Shown here one piece after another: positions 34,090-41,963 of a stretch of DNA of 64,000 nt; the stretch's first letter is position 1; each line of letters starts with the position of its first letter. The notes under the pieces were generated by a model. That model ran no database searches. It had not been told where the DNA came from and was given only the letters and a program-made list of their open reading frames with translations. This DNA comes from Verrucomicrobiota bacterium. Lineage in GTDB: Bacteria; Verrucomicrobiota; Verrucomicrobiia; Chthoniobacterales; UBA10450. Location: positions 1 to 64,000 of the forward strand of contig JAFASN010000080.1 in NCBI GenBank assembly GCA_019244415.1, given 5' to 3'. The translations under genes and the position numbers were made by a program.

Positions 34090-36303
34090 ATGAAACCTCG
34101 TTTACGCGCCGCTGCCGCGGCCATTCTGCTCCTGAGCTTGGGCGCGCCCCCGCTCTTCGCCAAGTCTGACCTGGAGAACATTTGCGTCTCCGTCGGCCGA
34201 CTCCTCGAAGAAGGCCATTACACGCACAAGCAACTCGACGATTCGATGTCGCACAAAATCCTGCGCACTTACGTCGAGATCCTCGATTTTTCGCATCTCT
34301 TCTTCACCCAGGAAGACATCAACGCCATGGACGCTAAGTACGGCAACTCGTTGGCTGACGACATTCTTCTTGGCAATCTCAAGCCGGCTTACGAGATCTA
34401 CGATTTGTACCAGAAGCGGGTCGATGACCGCGTCGCCAAGATCAAGCAGTTCCTTAAAAAGCCCCCTGATTTCGACACTAACGCAACGATCGAGCTCAGC
34501 CGGCAAAAATCTCCCTGGCCCAAGAACATGGCTGAGGCGGATGACCTCTGGAAAGGCCGCATCACGAGCGAGCTTTTGCAGGAACACTTAAGCGAGCACC
34601 CGATCGAGCCCGGGCCGCAGCTCGTCGAGCGCCGGTATGACCGTCTCGACCGCAACGTGCACGAGGAAGATCGGGATGAACAGGCGAAGTACTTCCTGGA
34701 TGCCGTCGCTCAGTCGTATGACCCGCACTCTGAGTACCTGAGCAAGGACGACATGAAGAATTTCAACATCAACATGAGCCTGTCCGTGGTCGGGATTGGC
34801 GCCATGCTGCGCACCGATGATGGTTATGCTCGGATCGAGAGCCTGGTGCCGGGCGGACCGGCGCAGCTCGATGGACGCCTGAAGGTCGGTGATAAAATCG
34901 CCGCCGTCGGCCCGCAGGGCAGCGACCTTGTTGATGTGCGCGACATGCGGCTGGACAAAGTGGTGGACATGATTCGCGGGAAAAAAGGCTCGAAGGTGCG
35001 GCTCATCGTCATTGCGAGCGACGCCGCCGATCCCTCCAAGCGCAAAGACATCCAACTGGTGCGCAATGAAGTGAAGCTGAAAGACCAGGAAGCGCGCGCT
35101 GACATCATCATCAAGAATGATGCGGACGGTAAACCGGTGAAGCTCGGATGGATCACGTTGCCCTCGTTTTACGCCGACATGGATCACCATTCCAAAAGTA
35201 CGACCAAAGACGTACTCGCGTTGCTCAAGCGGCTGAAAAAGGAAAACATCGGCGGTCTGGTCATCGATCTGCGGCGCAACGGCGGCGGCTCGCTCGAGGA
35301 AGTGATTTCGCTGACCGGATTGTTTTTGAAATCGGGGCCGATCGTGCAGACCAAAGGCTCGAACGGCAACATTGTCGTCTCGAGTAATCCCGATCCCGGC
35401 ATCGCGTACTCAGGGCCATTGATCGTGCTGACCAGCCGGCAGAGCGCGTCTGCGAGCGAGATTTTCGCGGCGGCGCTACAGGATTACGGGCGCGCCGTGA
35501 TCGTGGGCGACCACAGCACGTTTGGCAAAGGCACGGTGCAAACGGTGCTGCCGATCGCCGGCTTTACCTCACTGCTCGGCAGCCGCTCGGATGATGATGG
35601 CGCGCTGAAATTGACCATCCAGAAGTTCTACCGCGTCGCCGGCGGGTCGACCCAGCTCAAAGGCGTGACTTCGGATATTGTGTTGCCGTCGCTAACAGAC
35701 CTTCCGGAATTCGCGGAGGGCGCGCTGAAAAATTGTCTGCCTTACGACGAAGTACCAAAGGCGAGATTTACAAAGTGGAGCGAGCCGGTCTCGCTCTACC
35801 TCGATGAGCTGAAGCAACGTTCAGCCGAGCGGGTGCAAAACGATCCCGAGTTCCATTACGTCACGGAAGACATGGAACGGCTACGTAAGCGCATCGATGA
35901 GAACCGGATTTCGCTTAACGAAAACGTGCGGCGGAAGGAGCTCGCCGATGATAAAACGCGCAAGGAACTCCGCTCGAAAGAACGCCTCGCCCGTAATACC
36001 GAGGAACCGCGCGTCTACCGGCTCACGCTCGACACCGTGGACAAGCCAAATCTTCAGCTAATCATGTACCCGGGTAAACTCGCCGAAGCGAAGAAGAACG
36101 GCTCGGCGAAAGTCGCGCCGGAAGCTGCGAGCGATTCCGACAGTGACAACGATCTGCTCGGCGCCCCTGACGCAGGAGACGACACCAAGACACCGGCCAT
36201 CGATCCTGAGCGCGACGAGACGATCAACATTTTGGCTGATCTGGTGCGCTTGGAACACGGGCCGAAAACCGCCAGCGCGAACGCCAACGCCGCCGCCCAC
36301 TAG
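34090..36303 (+). CDS. prc: Carboxy-terminal (tail-specific) processing protease, S41A
   Basis: A 737-residue periplasmic protease with a signal peptide (about 1-24). An N-terminal Prc-type helical domain of about 200 residues is followed by a PDZ domain (about 235-335) and the S41 catalytic domain. The Ser-Lys dyad is Ser454 in SASASE and Lys480 in FGKGTVQ; Asp465 matches the third conserved residue of E. coli Prc. The DUF3340-like C-terminal extension contains DLPEF and a basic coiled-coil. Prc degrades misfolded or tagged envelope proteins and matures penicillin-binding proteins and wall hydrolases. It heads a same-strand run with the TPR and ExbBD genes, with a 50-bp gap to the next. Confidence 0.95.
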   Translation: MKPRLRAAAAAILLLSLGAPPLFAKSDLENICVSVGRLLEEGHYTHKQLDDSMSHKILRTYVEILDFSHLFFTQEDINAMDAKYGNSLADDILLGNLKPAYEIYDLYQKRVDDRVAKIKQFLKKPPDFDTNATIELSRQKSPWPKNMAEADDLWKGRITSELLQEHLSEHPIEPGPQLVERRYDRLDRNVHEEDRDEQAKYFLDAVAQSYDPHSEYLSKDDMKNFNINMSLSVVGIGAMLRTDDGYARIESLVPGGPAQLDGRLKVGDKIAAVGPQGSDLVDVRDMRLDKVVDMIRGKKGSKVRLIVIASDAADPSKRKDIQLVRNEVKLKDQEARADIIIKNDADGKPVKLGWITLPSFYADMDHHSKSTTKDVLALLKRLKKENIGGLVIDLRRNGGGSLEEVISLTGLFLKSGPIVQTKGSNGNIVVSSNPDPGIAYSGPLIVLTSRQSASASEIFAAALQDYGRAVIVGDHSTFGKGTVQTVLPIAGFTSLLGSRSDDDGALKLTIQKFYRVAGGSTQLKGVTSDIVLPSLTDLPEFAEGALKNCLPYDEVPKARFTKWSEPVSLYLDELKQRSAERVQNDPEFHYVTEDMERLRKRIDENRISLNENVRRKELADDKTRKELRSKERLARNTEEPRVYRLTLDTVDKPNLQLIMYPGKLAEAKKNGSAKVAPEAASDSDSDNDLLGAPDAGDDTKTPAIDPERDETINILADLVRLEHGPKTASANANAAAH

Positions 36304-36353
36304 CCTAGCGATCGCGCTTCTCAAGCTGGGTCGGTTCAGGTAAACTGGCGCGC

Positions 36354-39164
36354 ATGCTGGAGTTGCGCAGGCGTTGGTGGCGAGGCTTGCCTGCGCTCTT
36401 CCTCGCAGTCGCTCCGCTCCACGCCCAACAGCAGGGCGACGAGCTTTCGGCGCTCTACACCCGCGGGATGGCGGAGTTCCAGGCCGGCGAGTACGCCAAA
36501 GCGGCGGCTGATTTGGAGTCGCTTTCGCTCAAAGCCGAAGCGACACCGCAACTTGAGCCGGTCTTTTTCACCCTCGGCTCAGCGTGGTTTAACGCGGGTG
36601 ACTTCAAGAAAGCGATCGCGGCATTCCAGAATTACGGCAAGAAATTTCCCCGCGGCACGCATTTGCCGGAAGCAACATTCGCCATTGCCCAGTGCAATCT
36701 TTCGCTCAAAAACTACGCTGACGCGGCGAGCGGTTTCGCGTCGCTGGAAAATGACCCGCGGCTGCGTGAGCAGGCGTTGTTTTCCGAGGCGACAGCGCTG
36801 AAGGAGGAAAACAAAATCGATCAGGCAATCGCCGCGCTGGAAAAGCTTGCCGGCGGCGACATGCGCACGCCGCTGGCGATCCGTGCCGCAACGACGCTCG
36901 CGCAGTTGTATGCGCAAAAGGGCAACTCAGATAAGTCGATTGCGCTGATTCGCAAGCTGCGCACCCAAGCGAAGCTGGTGGACAACATCGTCGAGCTGAA
37001 TGCCACGACGATCGAGCAGGGCGACGCGCTCTTTAAACAGGCGAAGTACGCCGCTGCGCTGGAATGTTATCGCGCCGCATTTTCGCGCGAGCAAATCATT
37101 CAAATGCAAAAGGACCGGATCACAGCGATGCAGCGCAACATCGACGCGAACCTCGCCAGCGCGCGTTCTGATCCAACGCAGTTCACGGAGCTGGCGGCCG
37201 AAAATAATCAGCTGAAGGCGGACATGGCGCACGCGCAGAGCCTGCTGGGAGAGCTCGAGAAGATGCCTTCGGTTACGCCGGCGATTTACGTCCGCATGGC
37301 GCGTTGCTTCGACGAGACGGACCGCAAGTGGGAAGCGATCGTGGTTTACCAGGAAATCCTGGATCGCTTTCCGAAAGCGGCCGAGCGCGAGCCGGCGCTG
37401 TTCGGCTTAATCCTGGCGCTGGCAGATGTAAACCAGGCGCAGAAGGCGCAGGCGCGCTGCGAGCAGTATCTGCGGGAATTCAAAACCGGACCGAATGCGA
37501 ACACTGTCGGGTATCTCCTCGGCGCGATGGCGCTCCAGGCCAACGACGCAAAGGCGGCGGAAAGTTATTTCGGGCGCGCCCTGACGACGCAGCCCAAAAG
37601 TACTTTTCGCGAACAAATGCGTTATCTGCTCGCGAACGCCAAGCTCCAGGAAGGCAAGTACGATGAGGCGAACGATGCCTATCAAAAGTACCTGGGCGAT
37701 TTCCCGAAAGGGCAATACGTCGAGGATGCGCATTACCGCATGGCGCTGACGCAGCTTTTCGCGGGTAAGTACGAGAATGCGATGAATGCGCTGCGCGATT
37801 ACATCTCGAAAAATCCGCGTGGTTCGTACATCACGGACGCAAGATACCGGCTGGCCGTCTGCAAGTACGCCGCGTCGCTCTACGACGAGGTCATTCGCGA
37901 CTGCAAGGATTGGCAAGCCGATTACCCGGATAACCAGCAGCTTGGAGAGGTGCTCGCGCTGCTCGGCGACGCCTACGCCGCGACCGGCCGCGATGACGAT
38001 GCCGTGCAGGCGTACATTCGCTCCTACAAAATCGCCGCGACCGAGGAGGTCACAAACTATTCGCTGAACGCCGCGAGCAAGCTGCTCCAGAAAAAAGGAG
38101 ACTGGCCGAAGCTGGCCGAGCTCTACAACCAATTTATAAATGAGAAACCGGACAGTCCAACGGTGCTGACGGCGCTGTATTGGATCGGCAAAGCAAAAGC
38201 GCACGAAGGCAAGACGGATGAGGCAAAACAGATCACGGCGGACACGATCAAGAAGTACATCAACGATCCGGCGCGCGAGCAGGTGGAATTATTGCTGACG
38301 CAACTGGCGCAGCTTTGTGTCCGGAAGAAAACACCGGCTGATCAATCCGCAACCGCAACGCCCACGCCCACGCCCGCGCCAGATCCCGGCGTGGAGCTGG
38401 ATCATCTGCTCGGAGCGACTGAGCAAAACGCGACCGGCAAAGCGCGCGTACTTTATGCGAAAGCCGAGCTGGCCCGTTTACGGCGCAACACCGCGGAAGA
38501 GGAACGCAACATCGCGGAAATCGCGAAAAATTTTCAGCCGGATGACTTGAGTCCGGTGCTGCTCGGGCGCGCAGGCGATTATCTCCTGGCGCAAAATCAG
38601 CCGGATCGCGCGGCGACATTTTACCAGCGGCTGATGGATGAGTACCCGAAGAGCGACAGCATCGATTACGCTTACAATGGCTTGGGCGAGATCGCGCTTC
38701 AGAAACATGATTTACTGCGCGCCTTGAAGTACTTCACCGATGGCACGGATAAGATCGCGGCTTCGACGAAGCTTAAAGATCTCACGATTGGAAAAGCAAA
38801 GACGCTTTTCGACATGGGCCGGTTTGTGGAAGCGAAAAAGGCGTTTGAGCAAATCGCGTCCGTGCGGGAATGGCGCGGCGAATCCACCGCTTACGCCGTG
38901 TACGAGCTGGGCGAAATCGAGGCGAAGCGCAACCATTGGGCGGAAGCAAACGCGTACTTCCAGCGCGTCTATGTCGGCTACCAGAAGTTCCTGCCCTGGG
39001 TGGCGAAGGCTTATGTGCGCAGCGCCGAGTGCTTCGAGAAACTAGGTAAACAGCAGGAAGCGGTGAACACTTACCGCGAACTTTTACGCAACGAGAAGCT
39101 GGCGAATTTCGCCGAGGCGGCCGAGGCGAAGAAGAAACTGGAGTCGATGGGGCAACAAGGATGA
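36354..39164 (+). CDS. Large exported TPR-repeat protein
   Basis: A 936-residue protein with a signal peptide (about 1-24, ending LHAQQQ) and then tetratricopeptide-like helical pairs through nearly the whole length. Typical units read EYAKAAADLES, DFKKAIAAFQNYGKKFP and KYDEANDAYQKYLGDFPKG. A Pro/Thr-rich linker interrupts them around residues 655-675. A short coiled-coil lies near 250-310. Long TPR solenoids of this sort form scaffolds in the periplasm, such as those seen next to Tol-Pal or ExbBD systems. No enzymatic motif is visible. Its stop overlaps the start of the next TPR protein (ATGA, 39161-39164), and the genes downstream encode ExbB/ExbD. A role in assembly of that complex is inferred from context. 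Confidence 0.85.
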   Translation: MLELRRRWWRGLPALFLAVAPLHAQQQGDELSALYTRGMAEFQAGEYAKAAADLESLSLKAEATPQLEPVFFTLGSAWFNAGDFKKAIAAFQNYGKKFPRGTHLPEATFAIAQCNLSLKNYADAASGFASLENDPRLREQALFSEATALKEENKIDQAIAALEKLAGGDMRTPLAIRAATTLAQLYAQKGNSDKSIALIRKLRTQAKLVDNIVELNATTIEQGDALFKQAKYAAALECYRAAFSREQIIQMQKDRITAMQRNIDANLASARSDPTQFTELAAENNQLKADMAHAQSLLGELEKMPSVTPAIYVRMARCFDETDRKWEAIVVYQEILDRFPKAAEREPALFGLILALADVNQAQKAQARCEQYLREFKTGPNANTVGYLLGAMALQANDAKAAESYFGRALTTQPKSTFREQMRYLLANAKLQEGKYDEANDAYQKYLGDFPKGQYVEDAHYRMALTQLFAGKYENAMNALRDYISKNPRGSYITDARYRLAVCKYAASLYDEVIRDCKDWQADYPDNQQLGEVLALLGDAYAATGRDDDAVQAYIRSYKIAATEEVTNYSLNAASKLLQKKGDWPKLAELYNQFINEKPDSPTVLTALYWIGKAKAHEGKTDEAKQITADTIKKYINDPAREQVELLLTQLAQLCVRKKTPADQSATATPTPTPAPDPGVELDHLLGATEQNATGKARVLYAKAELARLRRNTAEEERNIAEIAKNFQPDDLSPVLLGRAGDYLLAQNQPDRAATFYQRLMDEYPKSDSIDYAYNGLGEIALQKHDLLRALKYFTDGTDKIAASTKLKDLTIGKAKTLFDMGRFVEAKKAFEQIASVREWRGESTAYAVYELGEIEAKRNHWAEANAYFQRVYVGYQKFLPWVAKAYVRSAECFEKLGKQQEAVNTYRELLRNEKLANFAEAAEAKKKLESMGQQG

Positions 39165-40012
39165 AGGACTGCCGAGTGCCGAATGCCGAGTGGCGAGTTG
39201 GCATCATGCTTCTGCTCTTGCTCATGCTCCTGATCCATTCCCGAGCATTTGCGCAAAACATCGAGCTGAAGACAGGGCAGGTCATCGAGACAACCGGCCT
39301 GCGCGCCTCCGGTGACATGGTGATGGCAAAGGTGACCGTGGGTGAAACAACGGGCGAAGTCGGTTACCCGATTTCGCAGATTGCGAAAATCGATTTTCCG
39401 GAGCCGCGCGCATTACAAACCGCGCGAGATTTATTGACGCAAGGTCAGGCGGAGAAAGCGGTCGAGGAAATCGAGCCGATCATCCGGTACTACGCACCTT
39501 ATAAATTAGTCGCTGGGTCGTGGTGGGCGCCCGCGGCGCTGGTCAAGGTCTCTGCGCTCGCCGTACTCAAGCGCGACCGGGAGGCGGAAGCGTTGGCGGA
39601 AGAGGTGCGCGTGTCAGCGACATCGCCGGAAATTGCGCGCGCGGCCGAGCTTCGCACCGCGGCAGGGTTGATTCGCAAGCAGCAATTAGCAAAAGCGGCG
39701 CAGATTTGCGACGCAGCCATTCACGAGAGCACGGATGAAAGTGTCCTCGCTGATGCGTGGACGACCAAAGGTGACGTACTCGCCGCGCAACGGCAATGGG
39801 ACGCGGCGCTCGTCGCTTATCTACACGTGCCCGTTTTTTATCGTGAGCAATCGTTGTTCATGCCAGCGGCAATGCTCGGCAGCGCCCGGGCTTTCCACCA
39901 CATTGATGATAACGCCCGCGCCCGGCGCGAGTTCGGCGAGCTAATCGAGAGCTTCCCGAAATCAGCGGAAGCGTCAATTGCGCAAAAGGAGCTAGCCAAA
40001 TTACCGAGGTGA
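39161..40012 (+). CDS. Exported TPR-like protein
   Basis: A protein of 283 residues that appears exported. The hydrophobic segment (residues 16-26, then HSRAFAQ) is a signal peptide preceded by a 15-residue polar N-terminus; the ATG at 39206 (Met16) is a good alternative start and gives a typical signal peptide. After a short beta-rich segment (residues 33-75, with repeated VGE.TGEVGYP) the rest consists of TPR-like helices (QAEKAVEEIEPIIR, DREAEALAEEV, ARAFHHIDDNARARREFGEL). The N-terminal region may be a YtkA/SH3-like module; I do not recognise it. It is coupled to the preceding TPR gene by ATGA. The DNA encoding its first 30 residues is unusual (see repeats). Confidence 0.8.
   Translation: MKDCRVPNAEWRVGIMLLLLLMLLIHSRAFAQNIELKTGQVIETTGLRASGDMVMAKVTVGETTGEVGYPISQIAKIDFPEPRALQTARDLLTQGQAEKAVEEIEPIIRYYAPYKLVAGSWWAPAALVKVSALAVLKRDREAEALAEEVRVSATSPEIARAAELRTAAGLIRKQQLAKAAQICDAAIHESTDESVLADAWTTKGDVLAAQRQWDAALVAYLHVPVFYREQSLFMPAAMLGSARAFHHIDDNARARREFGELIESFPKSAEASIAQKELAKLPR
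39171..39198. repeat. Four-copy 7-bp tandem repeat
   Basis: The units GCCGAGT, GCCGAAT, GCCGAGT and GGCGAGT follow one another without gaps. The array lies at the 5' end of the TPR gene and encodes residues 4-13 if the ATG at 39161 is used. Because seven is not a multiple of three, a change in copy number would shift the frame. That argues for the downstream ATG (39206) as the start or makes the region a potential switch. Confidence 0.7.
39202..39240. repeat. Simple-sequence repeat forming the TPR signal peptide
   Basis: The reverse complement of this stretch reads as GAGCA, GAGCAAGAGCAG and related units, the same pattern as at 33921-33963. In frame it gives the Leu-rich core LLLLLMLL of the signal peptide. 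The similarity is visible by eye and suggests that a mobile or expanding simple repeat has been used as a secretion signal. Confidence 0.6.
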
Positions 40013-40027
40013 TTTGCTACAATCCAG

Positions 40028-40129
40028 CTGTCATTTTGAACGGAGCGAAAGTGAAGCTGAAAAATCTCGTCGTGGTGGAAGCTTGACGATAGCGCAACGG
40101 GATGCCTCGAGTTCGCTCGGTGTGACGGA
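40028..40129. repeat. Imperfect inverted-repeat extragenic element
   Basis: The 120-bp gap between the second TPR gene and exbB is almost filled by an element. It starts CTGTCATTTTGAACGGAGCG and ends, in reverse complement, CCGTCACACCGAGCGAACTC. The two ends are related (GTCA, GA.CGGAGCGAA versus GAGCGAA), so it is an imperfect long inverted repeat of about 100 bp. It resembles the GTCAT-type interspersed repeats (ending ...GTGTGACGG) that I know from several Bacteroidetes and Verrucomicrobia genomes, where they form long hairpins in transcripts. A second copy was not seen in this window. Confidence 0.6.
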
Positions 40130-40132
40130 ATT

Positions 40133-40999
40133 ATGAAAAAGAGAATCGCTTATCTGGGCGCGCTGTTCCTTCTCGGCGCGGGCTTGCTTGTTTCCAGCGT
40201 CATGGCGCAAGCGCCGTCGCCTTCGCCTGGACCCGCGATCCATTCCAAGACGCTCTGGGAACAGATCGAGCAGGGCGGCTGGGTCATGGTGCCGATCGCG
40301 CTTTGCTCAGTGGCCACGCTTTACCTGATCGGCGACGGCGTTCTCCGTACTTCGCGCAATCGCGTTACCCCACCGGCCCACGAGGAAAGCCTGAAGGCGC
40401 TTTTTCGCCAGGGCGATTACGTGGGAGCGTACAATTTTTGCAAAGAGAATCCATCGCCGCTCACGAACGTTGTACGCGTGGGCGTCGGGCTGCTCGGAGA
40501 AGGCAAGGAGTTGACCGAAGAAGGGATGCTCGGCGAGCTGGCGAAGGAAAACTCGCAGATGCAGACCTACATCAGCTACCTGTCTGTTATTGGTGTTTGC
40601 ACGCCCATGATCGGTCTGCTCGGCACCGTCACAGGAATGATCAAGGCATTTGCCAAACTTGGAGCATCTGGGATCGGCGATCCGTCCGGGCTTTCTGCCG
40701 CGATCGGCGAGGTGCTGGTGGCGACGGCCAGCGGTCTGATTATCGCCATCCCTGCATTCGGCGCATTTTATTTCCTGCGCAACCGCGCCGCGTCGGCGGT
40801 GCATCGGATTCAGGACATCGTGAACAGTCTTTTTCGCAAGATGCCGTACGAGTCGTTAGCTGGCGTGCAAATCGGCGACGAGGAACTTTACGCGGCGATT
40901 CCGAACTGGCTGGTCGGCGCGCCCGGTTCGGGTCACACCGGGCGCATTCTTACCGAGGACGCCCACGAAACTGCTGCCCCAGCCGAGCAGCCGATGTGA
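40133..40999 (+). CDS. exbB: MotA/TolQ/ExbB proton channel protein
   Basis: A 288-residue protein of the ExbB/TolQ family. An N-terminal hydrophobic segment (about 5-25) resembles a signal peptide or extra helix and is followed by a Pro/Ser-rich stretch. The three canonical membrane helices then follow: GGWVMVPIALCSVATLYLIG (about 48-67), ISYLSVIGVCTPMIGLLGTV and GEVLVATASGLIIAIPAF. The last two carry the conserved small-residue surface that surrounds the ExbD helix. The C-terminus extends to a low-complexity Ala/Glu tail. Such proteins conduct protons in a 5:2 complex with ExbD and power a periplasm-spanning partner. Two ExbD genes follow. Confidence 0.94.
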   Translation: MKKRIAYLGALFLLGAGLLVSSVMAQAPSPSPGPAIHSKTLWEQIEQGGWVMVPIALCSVATLYLIGDGVLRTSRNRVTPPAHEESLKALFRQGDYVGAYNFCKENPSPLTNVVRVGVGLLGEGKELTEEGMLGELAKENSQMQTYISYLSVIGVCTPMIGLLGTVTGMIKAFAKLGASGIGDPSGLSAAIGEVLVATASGLIIAIPAFGAFYFLRNRAASAVHRIQDIVNSLFRKMPYESLAGVQIGDEELYAAIPNWLVGAPGSGHTGRILTEDAHETAAPAEQPM

Positions 41000-41022
41000 A
41001 TCCCAGTAAGCCGTACTAAGCA

Positions 41023-41478
41023 ATGGCGGGCGGAGGTGGCGGAACAGAATCCGGTGAACCTGAATTTCAGGTGGCGCCGATGATCGACGTCCTGCTGACC
41101 ATCCTCGTTTTTTTTATGACGATCACCTCCGCGCAGGTCTTGAAAGTCGATAAAACGATCCAGCTGCCGGTCGCGAAAGACGCACAGAAAAAAGACAACA
41201 GCCGCGCGGAAGCGATCGTCAACGTGCGCTGGAAAAACAAGCAGGCGCAGTTCGTCTTCAATGATCGCGTTTTTCCGAACGCGCCAGCGATGGTCGAGCC
41301 GCTGAAGACTGCGCGGATCACGGGCGAGAAAAAGGTCACCGGCACCGCCAATCCGACGTTTCGCGCTGTCATCCGGGGCGATCGCGACGTGCCGGCGCTC
41401 TACGTTTCCCAGGCGATGAATGCATGCGGCGAAGCGGGAATTACCGACATCTCGTTCTCAGCTGTGAACAAGGAATGA
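41023..41478 (+). CDS. exbD: ExbD/TolR-family protein, first copy
   Basis: A 151-residue protein with a short Gly-rich cytoplasmic N-terminus, one membrane helix (about 22-41: MIDVLLTILVFFMTITS) and a periplasmic C-terminal domain. The aspartate at the start of the helix (PMIDV) is the conserved proton-carrying residue of ExbD/TolR/MotB. The periplasmic domain is about 100 residues and contains several lysines and a ALYVSQAMNACGEAGI motif. It starts 23 bp after exbB. It is different from the second ExbD copy, so a heteromeric stator is possible. Confidence 0.92.
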   Translation: MAGGGGGTESGEPEFQVAPMIDVLLTILVFFMTITSAQVLKVDKTIQLPVAKDAQKKDNSRAEAIVNVRWKNKQAQFVFNDRVFPNAPAMVEPLKTARITGEKKVTGTANPTFRAVIRGDRDVPALYVSQAMNACGEAGITDISFSAVNKE

Positions 41479-41519
41479 GCCGCCACAAAAAGCGCGGCTG
41501 CGCCTGACGAGAAGTACCA

Positions 41520-41963
41520 ATGCGCCTCGATACCAACGTTAACGAAGGCACGCTCGGCTTCCAGATCGCGCCCATGATCGACGTTGTTTTCGTCATCATG
41601 CTCTTCTTCATGGTCATGGCCGGCGCGGTGAAAGTTGAGAACGAGCTCAACACGCAGCTCCCCGGCACTGCTTCCACGTCCACGTCCACCGATTTCGTCG
41701 ATGAGCAGATCATCACCATTTCGGACACAGGCGAAATTGCGCTCAATGACGAAGCGTTTGATTCACCCTCGAGCAAGGATTTGCCCCAGCTGAAAGCGAC
41801 ATTGATGCGGCTTAAGCAAAATGCTGATGCAGCTAAAACTCCCGCGGTTGTCACCATCATCAGCGATGAGCAGGCGAAGTACTCTCGCACGATTGATGTC
41901 CTTGACGCGCTCGCCGTGGCCAAAATCGACAACGTGACCTTCACCGTAAATGAGGAGGAATGA
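41520..41963 (+). CDS. exbD: ExbD/TolR-family protein, second copy
   Basis: A 147-residue ExbD homologue with the helix PMIDVVFVIMLFFMVMAG (about 18-35) and the same critical aspartate. The periplasmic domain includes an acidic/Thr-Ser-rich loop (TASTSTSTDFVDE) and ends with DNVTFTVNEEE. It is only distantly similar to the first copy. A 41-bp gap separates the two. Its stop overlaps the ATG of the next gene (ATGA, 41960-41963), tying it closely to the PA14-like protein. Confidence 0.92.
   Translation: MRLDTNVNEGTLGFQIAPMIDVVFVIMLFFMVMAGAVKVENELNTQLPGTASTSTSTDFVDEQIITISDTGEIALNDEAFDSPSSKDLPQLKATLMRLKQNADAAKTPAVVTIISDEQAKYSRTIDVLDALAVAKIDNVTFTVNEEE

Noticed and set aside
36354-39164. Direct repeats in the large TPR gene as a CRISPR-like or tandem array
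   Set aside because: The repetition is at the protein level (TPR helices with varied codons), without constant repeat and spacer lengths.
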